Assembly: GCA_023512835.1 (NCBI GenBank)
Contig: CM042088.1
Location: forward strand, 13,322,078 to 13,386,077
Direction of reading: 5' to 3'
DNA length: 64,000 nucleotides
From: Taxillus chinensis
Lineage: Eukaryota; Streptophyta; Magnoliopsida; Santalales; Loranthaceae
The translations under genes and the position numbers were made by a program. Shown piece by piece: positions 47,413 to 59,827 of this stretch; the stretch's first letter is position 1, and every line of letters starts with the position of its first letter. The notes under the pieces were generated by a model. That model was not told the origin of the DNA, ran no database searches, and saw only the letters and a list, made by a program, of their open reading frames with translations.

Positions 47413-50400
47413 ATGCCACCGAGGAGAGTGACACGTGCGTCCGGGGCAATGGGCGATGAGTCATCTGCCCATGAGGGTCCGGGTGCGGGACCATCCGTTG
47501 GAGGGCATGCGTTGTTACTGGCACGGCTACAAGAAGGCATCCGGCTGGAGGTACGAGAGCTACGGGAGGGACTCCGGCAAGACGTTCGGGAGGAGGTGCG
47601 CCGTGAGATGGCAGCCACAGCAGGTGGTGCCACCACCACCACCACCAGTAGGGAGAGCCGCCTCGTGAGCGTGAGAGTTCGCCGGGTGGTGTACCGACCC
47701 GTGCGAGAGGATGACGTGGTGACACGGTTCCGAAAGGAACAACCTCCGCGATTTAAGGGGGGGGAAGATCCTGTGGTAGGCGAGCAGTGGTTGAGGCAGA
47801 TTGAGCACGTGTTCTCCTTTCTCCTGCCCCGGGAGGAGGATAAAGTGCGGACCGGCAATTCGGCAGCTGGAGGGGGACGCTTTGGAGTGGTGGACGAGTG
47901 TTGCGGGGAGCCGTGCGGTGCAACTCATGTTTTGGGAGGAGTTCTTGCAACTCTTCCAAGATGAGTTCTTCCCGGAATCGGTGAGATGGCGAGAAGAGGG
48001 AAGAATTTGGCGGCTTAGACAGGGATCCAAGACGGTACCTGAGTATGAGCGGGAGTTCCGGAGATTGAGTAGGTTTGCTCCCGAGCGCGTGGTAAGGGAG
48101 GACCTGAAGGCCCACAAGTTCACCTTGGGTCTCAGGCCGGCCCTTAGGGAGAGGGTGGCGATTCTACGCTTGAGGACCTATGCCGAGGCCGTGGAGACGG
48201 CCCGAATAGGTGAGAGAGAGCTGGATGATGGGAGGCAGGCCCATCGGGGGCGCCGGGTGCGGTGTGGGCCTGATCGAGATGCGGGGTCCAAGAGGCTCAA
48301 GACGGAGGAGAGGGATAGCGGTTCTTATCGCAATCGGGGTCGGACATCCGTGAACCCTGGGAGGTTCACCTTTGGCGGCGGAAGACAGGGTGGTCCAGCT
48401 GGGAGTCTATCGAGCAGATGCCACTGCTGTGGAGAGCAGGGTCACTTCAAAGGGGAGTGCCCCAAGAAGGACTGGCGATGCAACAGCTGTGGACGAGAGG
48501 GCCACTTGCGCCGGGTTTGCAGGAGTGGCAACAGGGGAGCGGGGAGCATAGCAACCAGCGTGAGGAGTGATGCTAGCTTCCGTGCACCAGCTGAGAGACC
48601 AGCTCGTCAGTGGCAGCCCAGCCAGGCAGGATCCAGTCAGACCCGACCCCAGGGGAGGCCGGAACGGCAGCAGACCGAGGCTGGAGGCAACCTTAGCGGG
48701 AAGCGTCCAGTGAGTGAGCCGACAAGTGGCACGGGCCAAGGAAGGGTGTTTGCGCTGGAGGCGACATACCAGGAGGAGGCTGAGCTACCACCCCCACCAG
48801 TGAGGGTGGAGCAGGACCATCGGTGGTTAGAGGTACCCTCTTGATCTCCCGTACCTTAGCTTCTGTTCTTTTCGATACGGGTGCATCGTGTTCGTTTGTT
48901 CTCGAGCCTGTGATAGATAGCTTGGGGTTAGCTTTGTGTGGAGGCCGCGAGGCCCCTAGTTGTGGAGTCTCCGGTGGGAGGCATGATTGAGGTACGACGA
49001 GTGTGTCGTGACTGTGTGTTAACCATAGGAGAGGTGGAGCTGCGTTTTGACTTGCATGTGATGCCTTTGAGGGCGTTTGACCTGATCTTGGGTATGGATT
49101 GGCTTATGGCTTTCCAGGCCAAGATAGATTGTTATCGGCGGCGTGTGACCTTCGTGACACCCGCAGGGACCTCTTGCACCCTGCAGGGGGAGTGGGATTG
49201 TGAGGCGAGTCGGGCCGGGCCAGTGTTGGACCAGTGGGGTGCCATTACCCACAGGTTAGCAGCCCTGACCTTTCTTGAGGAGGGTAAGGTGGAAAAGAGG
49301 GTGTGGCCCGCTGTTGTGGACCAATTTCGGGATGTTTTTCCTGAGCGGTTGAGGAGTTTGCCACCTAAGAGGAGTGTGGAGTTCACCATTGAGTTGGTAC
49401 CAGGGACGGGTCCGATTTCCCAAGTAGCGTATCGTATGGGGCCAGCCGAGTTGAGGGAGCTTCGAGAGGCAAATCGAGGAGTTGGTGGGCCAGGGGGTAT
49501 ATCGGACCAAGTACCTCACCTTGGGGTGCTCCAGGTGCTCTTTGCTAAGAAAGGCGATGGCACGCTTCGTCTCTGCATCGACTACAGGAAGTCGAATTCG
49601 GTGGATCGTGAAGAACAAGTACCCGTTGCCTCGGATAGATGACCTGTTTGACCAATTGAGTGGGGCCCAGTGGTTTTCCAAGATAGATTTACGGTCGGGG
49701 TATCACCGGCTCGGGGTTAGGGAGGAGGACATCCCTAAGACGGCTTTCCGGTGCGGGTATGGGCATTATGAGTGGGTAGTGATGCCTTTCGGGCTCACTA
49801 ATGCGCCAGCAAGTGTTCATGCATTTGATGAACCAAGTCTTTGCCCCATACTTAGACTCGTTCGTGGTGGTGTTTATCGACGATATCTTGGTGTATTCCA
49901 AGACCGAGAAGGAACATGTGGAGCATTTGGCAACAAGTGTTGCAAACCTTGAGGGACCAGGCATTGTTTGCTAAGTTTAGCAAGTGTGAGTTTTGGCTGC
50001 AGGAGGTTCACTTTCTTGGCCATGTGGTGTCAAGTGAGGGAGTTAGGGTGGACCCGGCCAAGATTGAGGCCGTGGCATCGTGGGCGAGGCCAACCAACGT
50101 TTTTGAGATCCGTAGTTTTCTTGGTTTGGCGGGGTACTATCGTCGTTTTGTAGAGGGGTTCTCCCGTTTGGCGGCTCCTATGACGACATTGACTCGGAAG
50201 GGCGTGAAGTTTGATTGGGACCGACAAGTGCCGGCAGGCGTTTGAGACTCTCAAAACCCGTTTGACCACCGCACCTGTGTTGAGGTTGCCTAGGGAGGAT
50301 ATTCCATATGAGGTGTATTGTGATGCGTCCGGGGTTGGTTTGGGGTGTGTGCTTATGCAGGAGCACGGTGTGGTAGCTTATGGGTCGAGGCAGGTGAAGC

Positions 50401-52206
50401 CTCATGAGCCAGAATTATCCTACTCATGACCTTGAGTTAGCGGCCGTCATCTTCGCCCTGAAGAGTTGGCAGCACTACCTCTTGGGAGAAAAGTTTGTGG
50501 TGTTCTCGGATCACAAGAGCCTTGATACATCTTTACTCGAAGGACTTGAATTTGAGGCAAAGGAGATGGGTGGAGTATTTGCAGACCTTTGATTTTACTC
50601 TTGCCTATACCCCGGGCAAGGGAAATGTTGTGGGCGATGCGTTGAGCGAAAAGGGAAAGCTGAGGTGGTCGTGAGAGAGTGGAAGGCGATGGAGCAGTTG
50701 GCGACGTTACAGTGCGGCCCGTTGTTCATGATGGTGGGACAGTCCTGAGTCCTTTGGTGGTAGTGCCTGAGTTGTACCGGCGCGTCCGGGAGGGACAGTT
50801 GGGTGACATTGAGTGTGAGGTTCTCCGTGCCCGTATTGAGGCCGGGGAGCTATCCTGGGGACCGGACAGAGGGTCCTGAGCATGAGTTGTCATTTCAGGG
50901 GCGGTTGGTAGTAGCTTCTTCCCTCGGGGATGAGGTGATGAGGGAGTTTCACCGGTCTAGAGTTCCGTGCATCCAGGGGGTACGAAGATGTATCATGCGC
51001 TTCGGGCACATTTTTGGTGGCCTGGGATGAAACGCGATGTGGCCGCCTTTGTTTCGCGGTGCCTCACGTGTCGGCGGGTGAAGGCCGAGCATCGGCGGCC
51101 GGCGGGCATGTTACGCCCTTGCCCATAGCGGAGTGGAAGTGGGACCATATAGCGATGGATTTTGTGACCGGTCTTCCACCCACCACCTGGGAGGAAGGAT
51201 ATGATTTGGGTAATTGTGGATCGACTCACAAAGTCGGCCCATTTCTGGCTGTTCGCGAGCGGGACTCCATTGGGACCTTGAGTCAGTTGTACATGAACGA
51301 GATTGTAAGAGCGCATGGCGTACCCTCATCGGTTGTCTCAGACCGGGATTCGAGGTTCACTTCTCGTTTCTGGGCAGGTTTGCAGGAGGCTATGGGGACC
51401 AAGCTTCATCCGAGTACGCCTTTCACCCTGAGACCGACGGTCGACCGAGCGGACGAATCGGACCATGGAGGACATGTTGAGGGCTTGTGTGCTAGATTTC
51501 GGGGGTTCGTGGGCAACTCACCTTCCTTTGGTGGAGTTTGCCTACAACAACGGTTATCAGGCATCCATTGGGATGGCTCCTTTTGAGGCGTTGTATGGAC
51601 GGCCGTGTCGATCCCCTTTGTGTTGGACCGAGGTGGGGGAGACAGACCCTCTTGGGGCCACAGTTGGTTCAAGAGGCTACCGAGAAGGTCAAGTTGATTC
51701 GTCGGCGTTTGTTGTCGGCTCGAGTCGGCGGAAATCTTATGCGGATCGGCGGCGGCGACCTTTGGAGTTTTCCGTTGGTGATCATGTGTTCCTTCGTGTC
51801 TCTCCACGACGTGGACATCGACGGTTTGGGCGAGGTTCCAAGCTATCTCCGCGATTTATTGGCCCTTTTGAGATTCTGGATCGTGTAGGGCCTGTGGCCT
51901 ACCGGTTAGCGTTACCACCGCTGGCGAGTCGAGTGCACAACGTGTTTCACGTGTCCCGATCGCGGAAGTATCACCCTGACCCCACTCACGTGATTGATTG
52001 GGGGACGTTGGACATTGAGGATGACATGTCCGTCATTGAGGCCCCTATTCGTATCCTCGATCGGCGAGAGAAGCTTTTGCGTGGTCGTCTTATTCCTTTG
52101 GTTCGTGTCTTTGTGGCAGCACCGTGGTATTGAGGAGGAGACATGGGAACGTGAGTCCGTGATGCGTGAGCAGCACCCGGACTTGTTCGAGGACGAACAA
52201 TCTTAA
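47413..52206 (+). pseudogene. Tekay-like gag-pol polyprotein (frame-shifted as given)
   Basis: Start ATG 47413 (MPPRRVTRAS), chosen because the related gag at 28649 starts the same way. Gag: EQWLRQIEHVFSFLLPREEDK, ALEWW, DLKAHKFTLGLRP, two CCHC knuckles (CHCCGEQGHFKGEC, CNSCGREGHLRRVC). Protease: [63 protein letters not shown] and an FIDD catalytic box in a shifted frame near 49870. RNase H: YCDASGVGLGCVLMQ. Integrase: DFVTGLPPT, SSVVSDRDSRFTSRFW, altered HPETDGR. It ends with a chromodomain-like PIRILDRREKLLRGRLIPL ... EEETWERESVMREQHPDLF, hence the Tekay call. Frame changes occur near 47851, 48808, 48937, 49600, 49810, 49934, 50220, 50409, 50522-50540, 50861, 51240, 51441 and 52110. Many coincide with CAG/CTG positions, so some may be sequence errors. 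Confidence 0.9.
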
Positions 52207-52507
52207 GCGTGGGAGGTGGCCGTTGCCAAGGGATGGATAGTGATGTTTTCTTGTGATGTGTTTTCTTGTATTCGTTGATGTATTTGTATTGTCTTTTAAA
52301 GACATGTGTTCTTGTTTGTGATGTGCCTTGAGATGTGTATTCGTGACATGTGGTTATTGTGGTTATGGATTATGGTGGTCCTGTTATGTGCCGTTGTCTT
52401 GTGTGTGGTGTATGACCCCTTTGGGTGTTGTAGCTCGCCGTGTGGCAAATGGGTAGCTTGTGTTTGTTTTCCTCGTATGTCATTTCTTTTCGAGGACGAA
52501 AAGTCTT

Positions 52508-52520
52508 AAGGGGGAGAGGA
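52508..52520 (+). other. Polypurine tract, + strand Tekay-like element
   Basis: AAGGGGGAGAGGA directly before the 3' LTR. Confidence 0.9.
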
Positions 52521-54314
52521 TGTAATGACCCGTGTGTAACCCGTGTGTAAGGAGTTAACCACGAACACCTTGGATGTTGGTACACAAGTTTAAGGTAAGA
52601 GATGAGCCCAAGAGGGGACTTTTGAGAGGTGCATGTGTCAAGCGATAGCGTACATTTATGCCCTAGGAAGATCTTATGCGTTCTCAGGCGGTTTTAAGTC
52701 GTTTTGGCTGATCTTGGAGCTCACTTTTGACCTAGTAGATGGCCTCAAACAATTGGCGTGCAAGAACAAAAGTTTCTTAGAATGAGGTCCTCTATCTACC
52801 ACGAGAAATTTCAGAGCATTTGGAGCTGCACGTGAATTCACCCATTTCACGTGCAAGCATATTTTTGCTTCTCGAGGCCTCTACAAGATGCAAGGAGACT
52901 TGGGGTAAAGTTTGGGTGCATTTGGAGCTGCACGCCAATTGGGGAATTGGCGTGCAAATTGGCGTGCGAGCATATTTTTGCATGGTTCCCTTGGTTTTGC
53001 CGTTCTAAGGAACTTTCTCCAAAGGACCATGTTGAAATTCTGGGTATTTTGGCCTATATGGGTACGGAAAGGTGGTAACTTGTGTGATCAAAACTACGTC
53101 GTTTTGATCCTGGGATTCACTTAATCAAAACTACGTCGTTTTGATGTTGTGTTGTCCATATAAGAAAGAGGAGTCCCTCTGTTTTAGGTTTAGGGTTTGT
53201 TGCTTCACCGGCCGTCGCGAGAGAGAGAGAGGGAAGGAGAGCTCCTGGTTCTTGCCTGGGCGTCTTGCGTGGGTGGTCGGTGCTTCGTGGGTGGACGGCG
53301 TTCGGCTTGGGATCGGACCGTTCTTCGTGTTGTTGCGTTTTCCTTGAGGTAGGGGTTCCGTTCTTCCTAAATCCTCCTCTGTCCTAGGGTCCTAGGCGAG
53401 AATATTATATTATTTATATGTAAATTCATATAGGTGTGACCTCCTATATGAATGTTGGCCTTCAATGGCATGTTGGTGTGATTCTGTGGATTACATGCTA
53501 TGTGTTCGATGAAATGCCTGTGTGAATATAGTTGTATGTATATGCCCATTACATGTTTGGTAATATGCCTGTGTGCTCGGATTTGTGGTTTAGTGTATGT
53601 ATGTATCTCGTGTGTTTGCTCTATTTTCCTGAATGGTTGGGTTTGTGCGCTTGTGAATGGGTGCACACCAAGTGTTTGGTGGTATGCTTGAGTGACCATG
53701 TGTGTTGTGTGCTTATTTGTGGTATCTGGCCTGAAGAGGCGGTTAAAGAACTTTGCCTGAGAGGCGGTTAAATCACTTGGCCTGAAGAGGCGGTTAAATA
53801 ACTTGGCCTGAAGAGGCGGTTAAATCACTTGTGTTTTGTGTGGTGGATAATTGTGACGACTGATGTGGTTTGTTATTGTTTGTTGAGATTGTTATAACAC
53901 GTCACCGCTTCTGTGCACATGCATGTAGCCGCTAGGAGCATGGGAAGGGTTGGGGAGACTTGATCCCTAGCGAGCCGTGGTTGCTCACCCCTCCTCTTGT
54001 GTTTGCTTGTTTTCCAGGGACTTACAGGCGTTAGGTGGATACACCAAGGTGGAAGACCTTATCCATTTTACTCTTCCATTTATGTTGTTTTCTTTTATGG
54101 GAAGCCGATGTAACCCCAGTGGGGATGGGATTGGAAAGAATTCTGTTGTAATAAACTGGTTTGGAATATTTTTATGAATATTACTTTCTTGAATGTGTTG
54201 TGGATGTTTGAAAATGTAAAATTCTTGGTTTGTATCCTAACCCCTTCGCCCTCCGTGTGGGTAAAAGGGGAGTCACGTGCCGGTTTCCTCGGGTTGGAAA
54301 TCCGGGGCGTGACA
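52521..54314 (+). mobile_element. 3' LTR of the + strand Tekay-like element
   Basis: 1794 bp, same motifs as the 5' LTR. Differences from it are largely CAG-to-CGAG or CTG-to-CTCG/CCG type changes. Ends GGGGCGTGACA, followed by target duplication cgata (54315-54319). Confidence 0.95.
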
Positions 54315-55145
54315 CGATAGGTGGAGAGAATGATGAGGGAACAGCAGCAGCAGCAGGTGTAATGGAGCCACTCTGACCGGAGAGGTCAATGAGGGGAATG
54401 TCCGTAGGAGAGGAGGGACCAGCCTCAGCAGGGATAGGAGTCCGTGCGTCGTGAGAAAGTCCGGAAGAGGCAGTAGCAGTTGGAGGTGTGGCCTGAAGCA
54501 AAGACGGTGTTAGAAAATTGTGATCAGAGTTCCAAATAATCATAGCTTCCGGGGTTTGGGTATGTTTGGTGTAATACACCCAGAGAGCAAATTCAGGGAG
54601 GTCGGCAGTGTGAGCTAGACTGAAACGGAGCCAGCAGTCAGTCAAAATGTCGGTGGGAAGATGGTCGAGGTAGTCTTAAGGGTCAACAATGTGTGCTGGA
54701 GAGGCAGCTATAGGAGAGGTAGGAATGTCGGCGATGACGGAAGCAACGGTAGCAGTCACCGGAGAGGTGGGTGCGGGAGCACCAACAGCAGCAGCAGCAT
54801 GAGGGATAATAGCAGGGGCATCATCAGGAGGGACTGAAGAAACAGTGTCATGGGGAAGCGGCTGAGAGGGCCTTGCAGCATCAGAAGGAGCAGCACGAAC
54901 GCCGTGTCGCGAAGCGTGGGAGCGTGCCGGAGCGGCAACGAACCGGATGCGTGAAGACCGGTGGGTGGAGCTTACCTCGTGACCCGAGCTGGGGGTGGGG
55001 TCACCAACGGAACTATCTTGATGTTCCGATATAACAACGCATGCACGAGAGACAGGAGGACGGCGGACAGTGAGCATCCCATCGGAGGTGAGATGACGAA
55101 AGTAAAAATTCTACGGGAAGGGAATCGTCAATTGGTCCTGGAAGT
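54315..55145 (-). pseudogene. Diverged copy of the copia extra ORF, part 2
   Basis: Continuation of 44591-45204. Minus-strand frames 54181-54645 and 54676-55077 read MIIWNSDHNFLTP, AEAGPSSPTD and DLSGQSGSITP. These align with the Ala/Pro/Ser-rich middle of the ORF at 33700-34450 (MIIWNLDHGFLTP, AKAGPSSP, DLSGQSGSI). The N-terminal conserved part and the Ulp1-like domain are both missing. Confidence 0.75.
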
Positions 55146-56102
55146 GCTCGGGGCATAGATGTCTGAAAAGTTGTGAGAGAATCCGTCCGAAAGACGAATT
55201 CCGTTTGGCATGAGATATTATGTCATACGGACATGGTTGTGTGTCTTGGACCTCAAGGCTATTGGAGGCCTTGACGGTATGGTTTTATTGATGTGACTTG
55301 CTGGTCAATCGAGGTCCCATGCAGGGCTGGCTATTAGCCAAGGTCCCCTATATGGCTGGTTGATAGTGGAAGGTCCTATGGGTGGCTGCTTTTATGCTAT
55401 GGTCCCATTGTGGCGAGTAAGTTGTAAGAGCCTTGCTCTGTGCTGATCAGCTGAGATGTAAAGTTTGTGTGACTTGTTTGTATGAGTCCATGTGACTTGT
55501 TTGTAGGAGTCTGTGTGACTTGGCATTATGAAAGTCTGTGTTACTTAATTGTGTGAACCTCACATGTCTATGTTCTGTGGATGATGTGTGTGTGTGTTTA
55601 TGCTTTTATTTGTATTGCATAGAACACTGTGTGAATTATTGTGTGCTTAGACATTCACTGGCACATGTATACACATGTAGTGTGTTGTAGGTCACCTACT
55701 GAGCCCTTGTGCTCACCCTACATTGCTGTCTTGATTTTCAGGTTTAGGCAGGAGGTAGCTTTGGGGTTTGTCATTGACCAGATCGAGCAAATCAGACCAT
55801 TTTGATGTATGGGACTATGTCCATCCTGCTGATTTTGTATTATGACTGTGTTGCTTCCCAGACATGGGTTCGTGGAGGTTGTACTATATCTGATGATATT
55901 ATATGATATGATGTGATGATGTTTTTGGTTAGTTGCATGATTTCGGCTGTACAGGATACCCTTGTATAACTATACAGGTGCATTCGGGCAGCACTTCGCT
56001 GTGGGCCTTTTTTGGTGCTAGACACCAACCCCTTGCCCACGGTCTTTGGTATGGGATAGTCATGTACCGGGTTCCGGACCTCCCGGAGTTGGGGGCGTGA
56101 CA
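55146..56102 (+). mobile_element. LTR fragment of another gypsy family
   Basis: Non-coding. It ends CCGGAGTTGGGGGCGTGACA, a typical gypsy LTR end (compare GGGGCGTGACA), preceded by a GTGTGACTTG-type repeated stretch (55460-55520) and a CACCTACTGAGCCCTTGTGCTCACC segment like those in the other LTRs. The left end is truncated against the ORF fragment. No primer-binding site follows, so it is a solo or 3' LTR piece. Confidence 0.6.
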
Positions 56103-56329
56103 AACTATACATTAGTTCTGTATACTATAAACTGGAAACAAAGGAGTGAAGGACGTATATGCTTTGTTTTTGTTTTGTTCTAGTTCTAGTTCCTTCTTGT
56201 TGCAGTGTAAACTGTGTATACTGTGTAAAACAAAGGAGTGAAGGATGTAAACTATGTAAACTATCTGTGTAACTGTAAACTGATGTAATTTTTTTTGTTT
56301 TGTTTCAGTTCCTTACTGTTGTTAATTAA
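56103..56329 (+). other. Region upstream of the hAT transposase
   Basis: AT-rich. Contains an imperfect duplication of AAACAAAGGAGTGAAGGA (56139 and 56229). No terminal inverted repeat or 8-bp duplication could be recognised. Confidence 0.4.
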
Positions 56330-59300
56330 ATGTCTACGGCTAGAAAAATAATTCACAGAAAGAATGCCCCTGGAAATTTATTAGATGTTGGATGGGAGCA
56401 TGGAATTGATGTCGAGAACAATTATAAGAAAGTTAAATGCAAGTATTGTTGTAAAATTTTTAATAGAGGAATTTACAGATTTAAACATCATTTGGCTGGC
56501 ACTAAACAAGATTGTGAAACATGTGTAAGTGTACCTAAAGATGTTAGGAATCATATGCTAACCATCTTGGTGGAGATAGATAATTAAAAAAAAAAAAGTT
56601 TAATTGATCTTGGAGATGATACAAATGAAAATGATTCTAAAAGATCAAGTGGTGGGGGATCAAGAACTTCTCAATGTCAAAGCACCCTTAACCAAATCTT
56701 CAAGAAAGATCTAAAAGAGGAGGTTGATCAACTAATAGTACGTTTTTTTTACACAAGTACTCTTTCTTTCAATTGTGTGAGAAATCCAATATTTCAACAA
56801 ATGTATGAAGCTACTGGCAAGTATGACCAAGGATTCAAAGCCCCATCTTTTCATGATATAAGAGAGAAGTGTTTGAAAAAGGAGGTGAGTAGGACACAAG
56901 CTTCACTAGATAGTTATAGGGCTGAATGGGAAAAAAAGGGTTGTTCCATTATGTCAGATGGTTGGACTACAAGAAAAAATGTTCTATTTGCAATTTTCTG
57001 GTGAACAGCCCCTAAAGGGACAGTTTTTTTATACTCAGTTGATACGTCTGATGTTTCTAATACATTTGAAAAAGTATTTGAAATGTTAGACAAGGTTGTA
57101 GAGGAGGTGGGAGAAGAAAATGTTGTTGTTGGTCCCTAAGAGCCTAGAGGGGGGTGAATAGGCACAAATCAAAACTCTTTTCTCTCACAGGTATAGCACA
57201 ATCTGGTTAAAAGGAGTAAAATCAGTGCGGAAGATAACCAGATAGTAGAAGTATTTTGCTTTATTATCTGAAGATAATTACAACAAAATAAGCAGCAATT
57301 TCAGCTGATTACAACAGCACTCAGTTTTTCAGTTACACACACTGTGTTTATAATCTCTATGAGCTCACGTGCGTATCAGTTCTTCCTTTGTGTATATACG
57401 CTTTTTAAGTGTACAACACTATAGATATATATAGACATCCTAGGAATCTAACTTGGAACTGTATTTTCCGAGCACTATGTGAACATTAAGTTCTTCTCGG
57501 AAAATGCTTCTGCTATAACTGCTTTGGATGTGGAGCTCGAAATATTGGAATAAGTGAATTGAATTACTTCGCTTGATTCTAATTGCATTTGGGACTGCAT
57601 CCACAACTCCGAGTGCTTCACGTGTAAGACAGTTTAGATCTTCAAAGAGTTTGTCTTACATCGGAACACAATGGCGATATCATAAATGCGGTATGAATAA
57701 GTTGAAGTAGTGTCTTTTTAGTCCGGTGTATATTTCCTTACTCCGTATCAACGAGGCTCAGATCCTTACTCCATGTCAGTTGTTGCTTACTCCGTGTATA
57801 TGAAGTCCTGAAATCCTTATTCCGTATCAGTGCTTCCTTACTCCGCATGAGGTAGATATGCGGAATCCTAATTCCTCATCAGCACTTCCTTACTTTGCGT
57901 GAGTTCCTTACTCCGCTTGAGTAATGATTCAGATTCCTTATTCCGCATCAGTTGTCCTTACTCCGCAATAAATCTCTCTTACTCTATACGAGGTGTAGAC
58001 TCGGATTCTCATTCCACATAAAGTGACTTAGTCCAATTAACAATAAATGCACGGATTCCTTAGTCGTTTTGGCAAGTGATTCGTCCGTACGGAGAGTCCT
58101 TACTCCGGATGAAGACTTGGTTATTTACCAAGTGTTTAACGACACTCATGATAATCCGGATCAGGATTATATATCCTGTCCTTTGCTTTGCTCTTCTTAC
58201 GAAGTATGTCCGAATTAAAATTTTATCTTCTGCACGAGACTTAGAATAAACATGAAACATCTTAAATCAAATTACATAGGGTTTGATCTGCATCATCCAA
58301 ATTCTAGGTTTGATCCAACAATTGTGCAGTCATAACCGACAATGTCGCAAACTATAAAGCCTTTGGGGAATTATTAATGCTAAAGATGAAACAATTATAT
58401 TGGACTCCATGTGTCGCCACTTGTCTTGATTTGATGTTGGAAGACTTAGAAAAAAAAAATTGATTTCCACCATGAAACTATATCAAGGGGAAGAAGGATT
58501 ATAGTCTATATTTATGTAAGGACTGACTATGTTGATTAGCATATTGAAAAATTTCACAAAAGGAAGGGATTTGATTAGACCAGCAACAACTAGATTTGCT
58601 ACTGCATATTTTACTTTGGCTTGTCTTCATGAGCTTAAAGGAGGCTTGATGACTATGTTCTCTTCTAACACATGGAAGTCTAGTAAGTTTGCACGCACAA
58701 AGGATAGACAACTAGTAGAGAGCACAGTTCTAGATGGAAGTTTTTAGGAATCTATCACTATATGTCTTAGAGGTGTTGGCCCCTTAATTAAAGTTCTAAA
58801 AATGGTAGATTCGAAGAAAAAACTAGTAATGGGTTTCCTTTATTATGAGATGGAAAAAGCAAGAGAAAAGATCAAAAAAAGTAAGTTGCAAAACACCAGC
58901 AATGGGTTTCCTCTATATATGTTATTTTTGTTGCCTATATTATATTTATATGTTTTAATTTAATTGCTTTATTTCTTATATGTTGTAGCTATGAGCCTAT
59001 CTTGAGAATCATTGATGAAAGGTGGGAATTGTAACTTCACAAGCCTTTACATGTTGTTGCCTATTATCTTAATCCTCAAATTCATTATAGTCCAAATTTC
59101 AATGATGGATTTGCAATAAAACAAGCTTTGTATGCTTGCTTAGAAAGATTGGTTGTTAGTCGCAAAGAAAAAACTAAGATTGATAGACTTCAAGAATGAA
59201 AGAGGCATGTTTGGTATTCCAACCGCAGAGTGTCAAGTAGGGATCAAAAAGCACCGATGAGTGGTGGGATTCTTATGGAGATAAAACACCAGAGTTGAAG

Positions 59301-59827
59301 AAATTTGCCATTCGTGTTCTTAGCTTAACATACGACTTTTTGGGATGTGAGTGGAATTGGAGTGCTTTTGAAATGGTATGGGTCATATATATGACATTTA
59401 TTTATATTTCACATAATAAGTATAAACTGATTAATTTGTTTTATTTTTATTTTATTTGTTATCTTTTGTAGGTACATACTAAAAAGAGAAACCGCTTGCA
59501 CCAAAGAAATTGAATGACTTGGTCTTCGTTATGTACAATTTAAAATTGAGAGAAAGAAAGGCACAAAGGAATCAAAATATGGAAATTGAAGATTTAGCAT
59601 CTGAATGGTTAGTTGAAAATGATGTTGAACAATTCATTGAAGATGAAGTAGAAGAGGCTTTTGGTGATGTCCAATTGCAAAATGAGTTTGAGAATAACAC
59701 CAAAGAAGCTTCAACTAGTTTAGAGATTGAGAATGACAATGTTCCTTCCTTTGATGATGGTGACTGTGGTCGCATTGTCTATTTTAATGTTCTGAATGTT
59801 AAATATCTAACATTTTATGCTTATTAA
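56330..59827 (+). pseudogene. hAT-superfamily transposase, broken and interrupted
   Basis: Starts at ATG 56330. The BED zinc finger is visible: VKCKYCCKIFNRGIYRFKHHLAG with a C-x2-C and His pair. Then TAA at 56585, in an A-rich tract, breaks a frame that otherwise continues through SQCQSTLNQIFKKDLKEEVDQ into MRNPIFQQMYEATGKYDQGFKAPSFHDIREKCL and CSIMSDGWTTRKN, the DUF659-type start of the catalytic domain. An LTR insertion splits it at 57127-58320. After it: DNVANYKAFGELL-type sequence, RPATTRFATAYFTLACLHELK, YYLNPQIHYSPNF, then the dimerisation region (KKFAIRVLSL, EWNWSAFE) and an acidic C-terminus (59510-59827). Several frameshifts and probable short introns (58880-58990, 59370-59470) are present. 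Not functional. Confidence 0.88.
57127..58320 (-). mobile_element. Solo SIRE-like LTR inside the hAT element
   Basis: 1194 bp. Starts TGTTGGTCCCTAAGAGCC and ends TTTGATCCAACA on the plus strand, matching the 30924 and 42490 LTRs (TGATGGTCCC...GATCCAACA) but clearly diverged. The CCTTACTCCG repeats are present in degenerate form (57730-58110). Flanked by gttgt (57122-57126) and attgt (58321-58325), an imperfect 5-bp target duplication. Sense assigned from the copia element. Confidence 0.88.

Larger units (their letters stand above)
45205..54314 (+). mobile_element. Complete Tekay-like Ty3/gypsy chromovirus
   Basis: A 9110-bp element with LTRs of 1792 bp (45205-46996) and 1794 bp (52521-54314), an initiator-tRNA-Met primer-binding site, a polypurine tract and a gag-pol region ending in a chromodomain-like sequence. 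It sits in a copy of the copia extra ORF with a nearly perfect 5-bp target duplication. The LTRs are almost identical apart from differences clustered at CAG/CTG motifs. Structurally it is the youngest large element in the window, although the polyprotein frame as given has about ten shifts. Confidence 0.95.
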
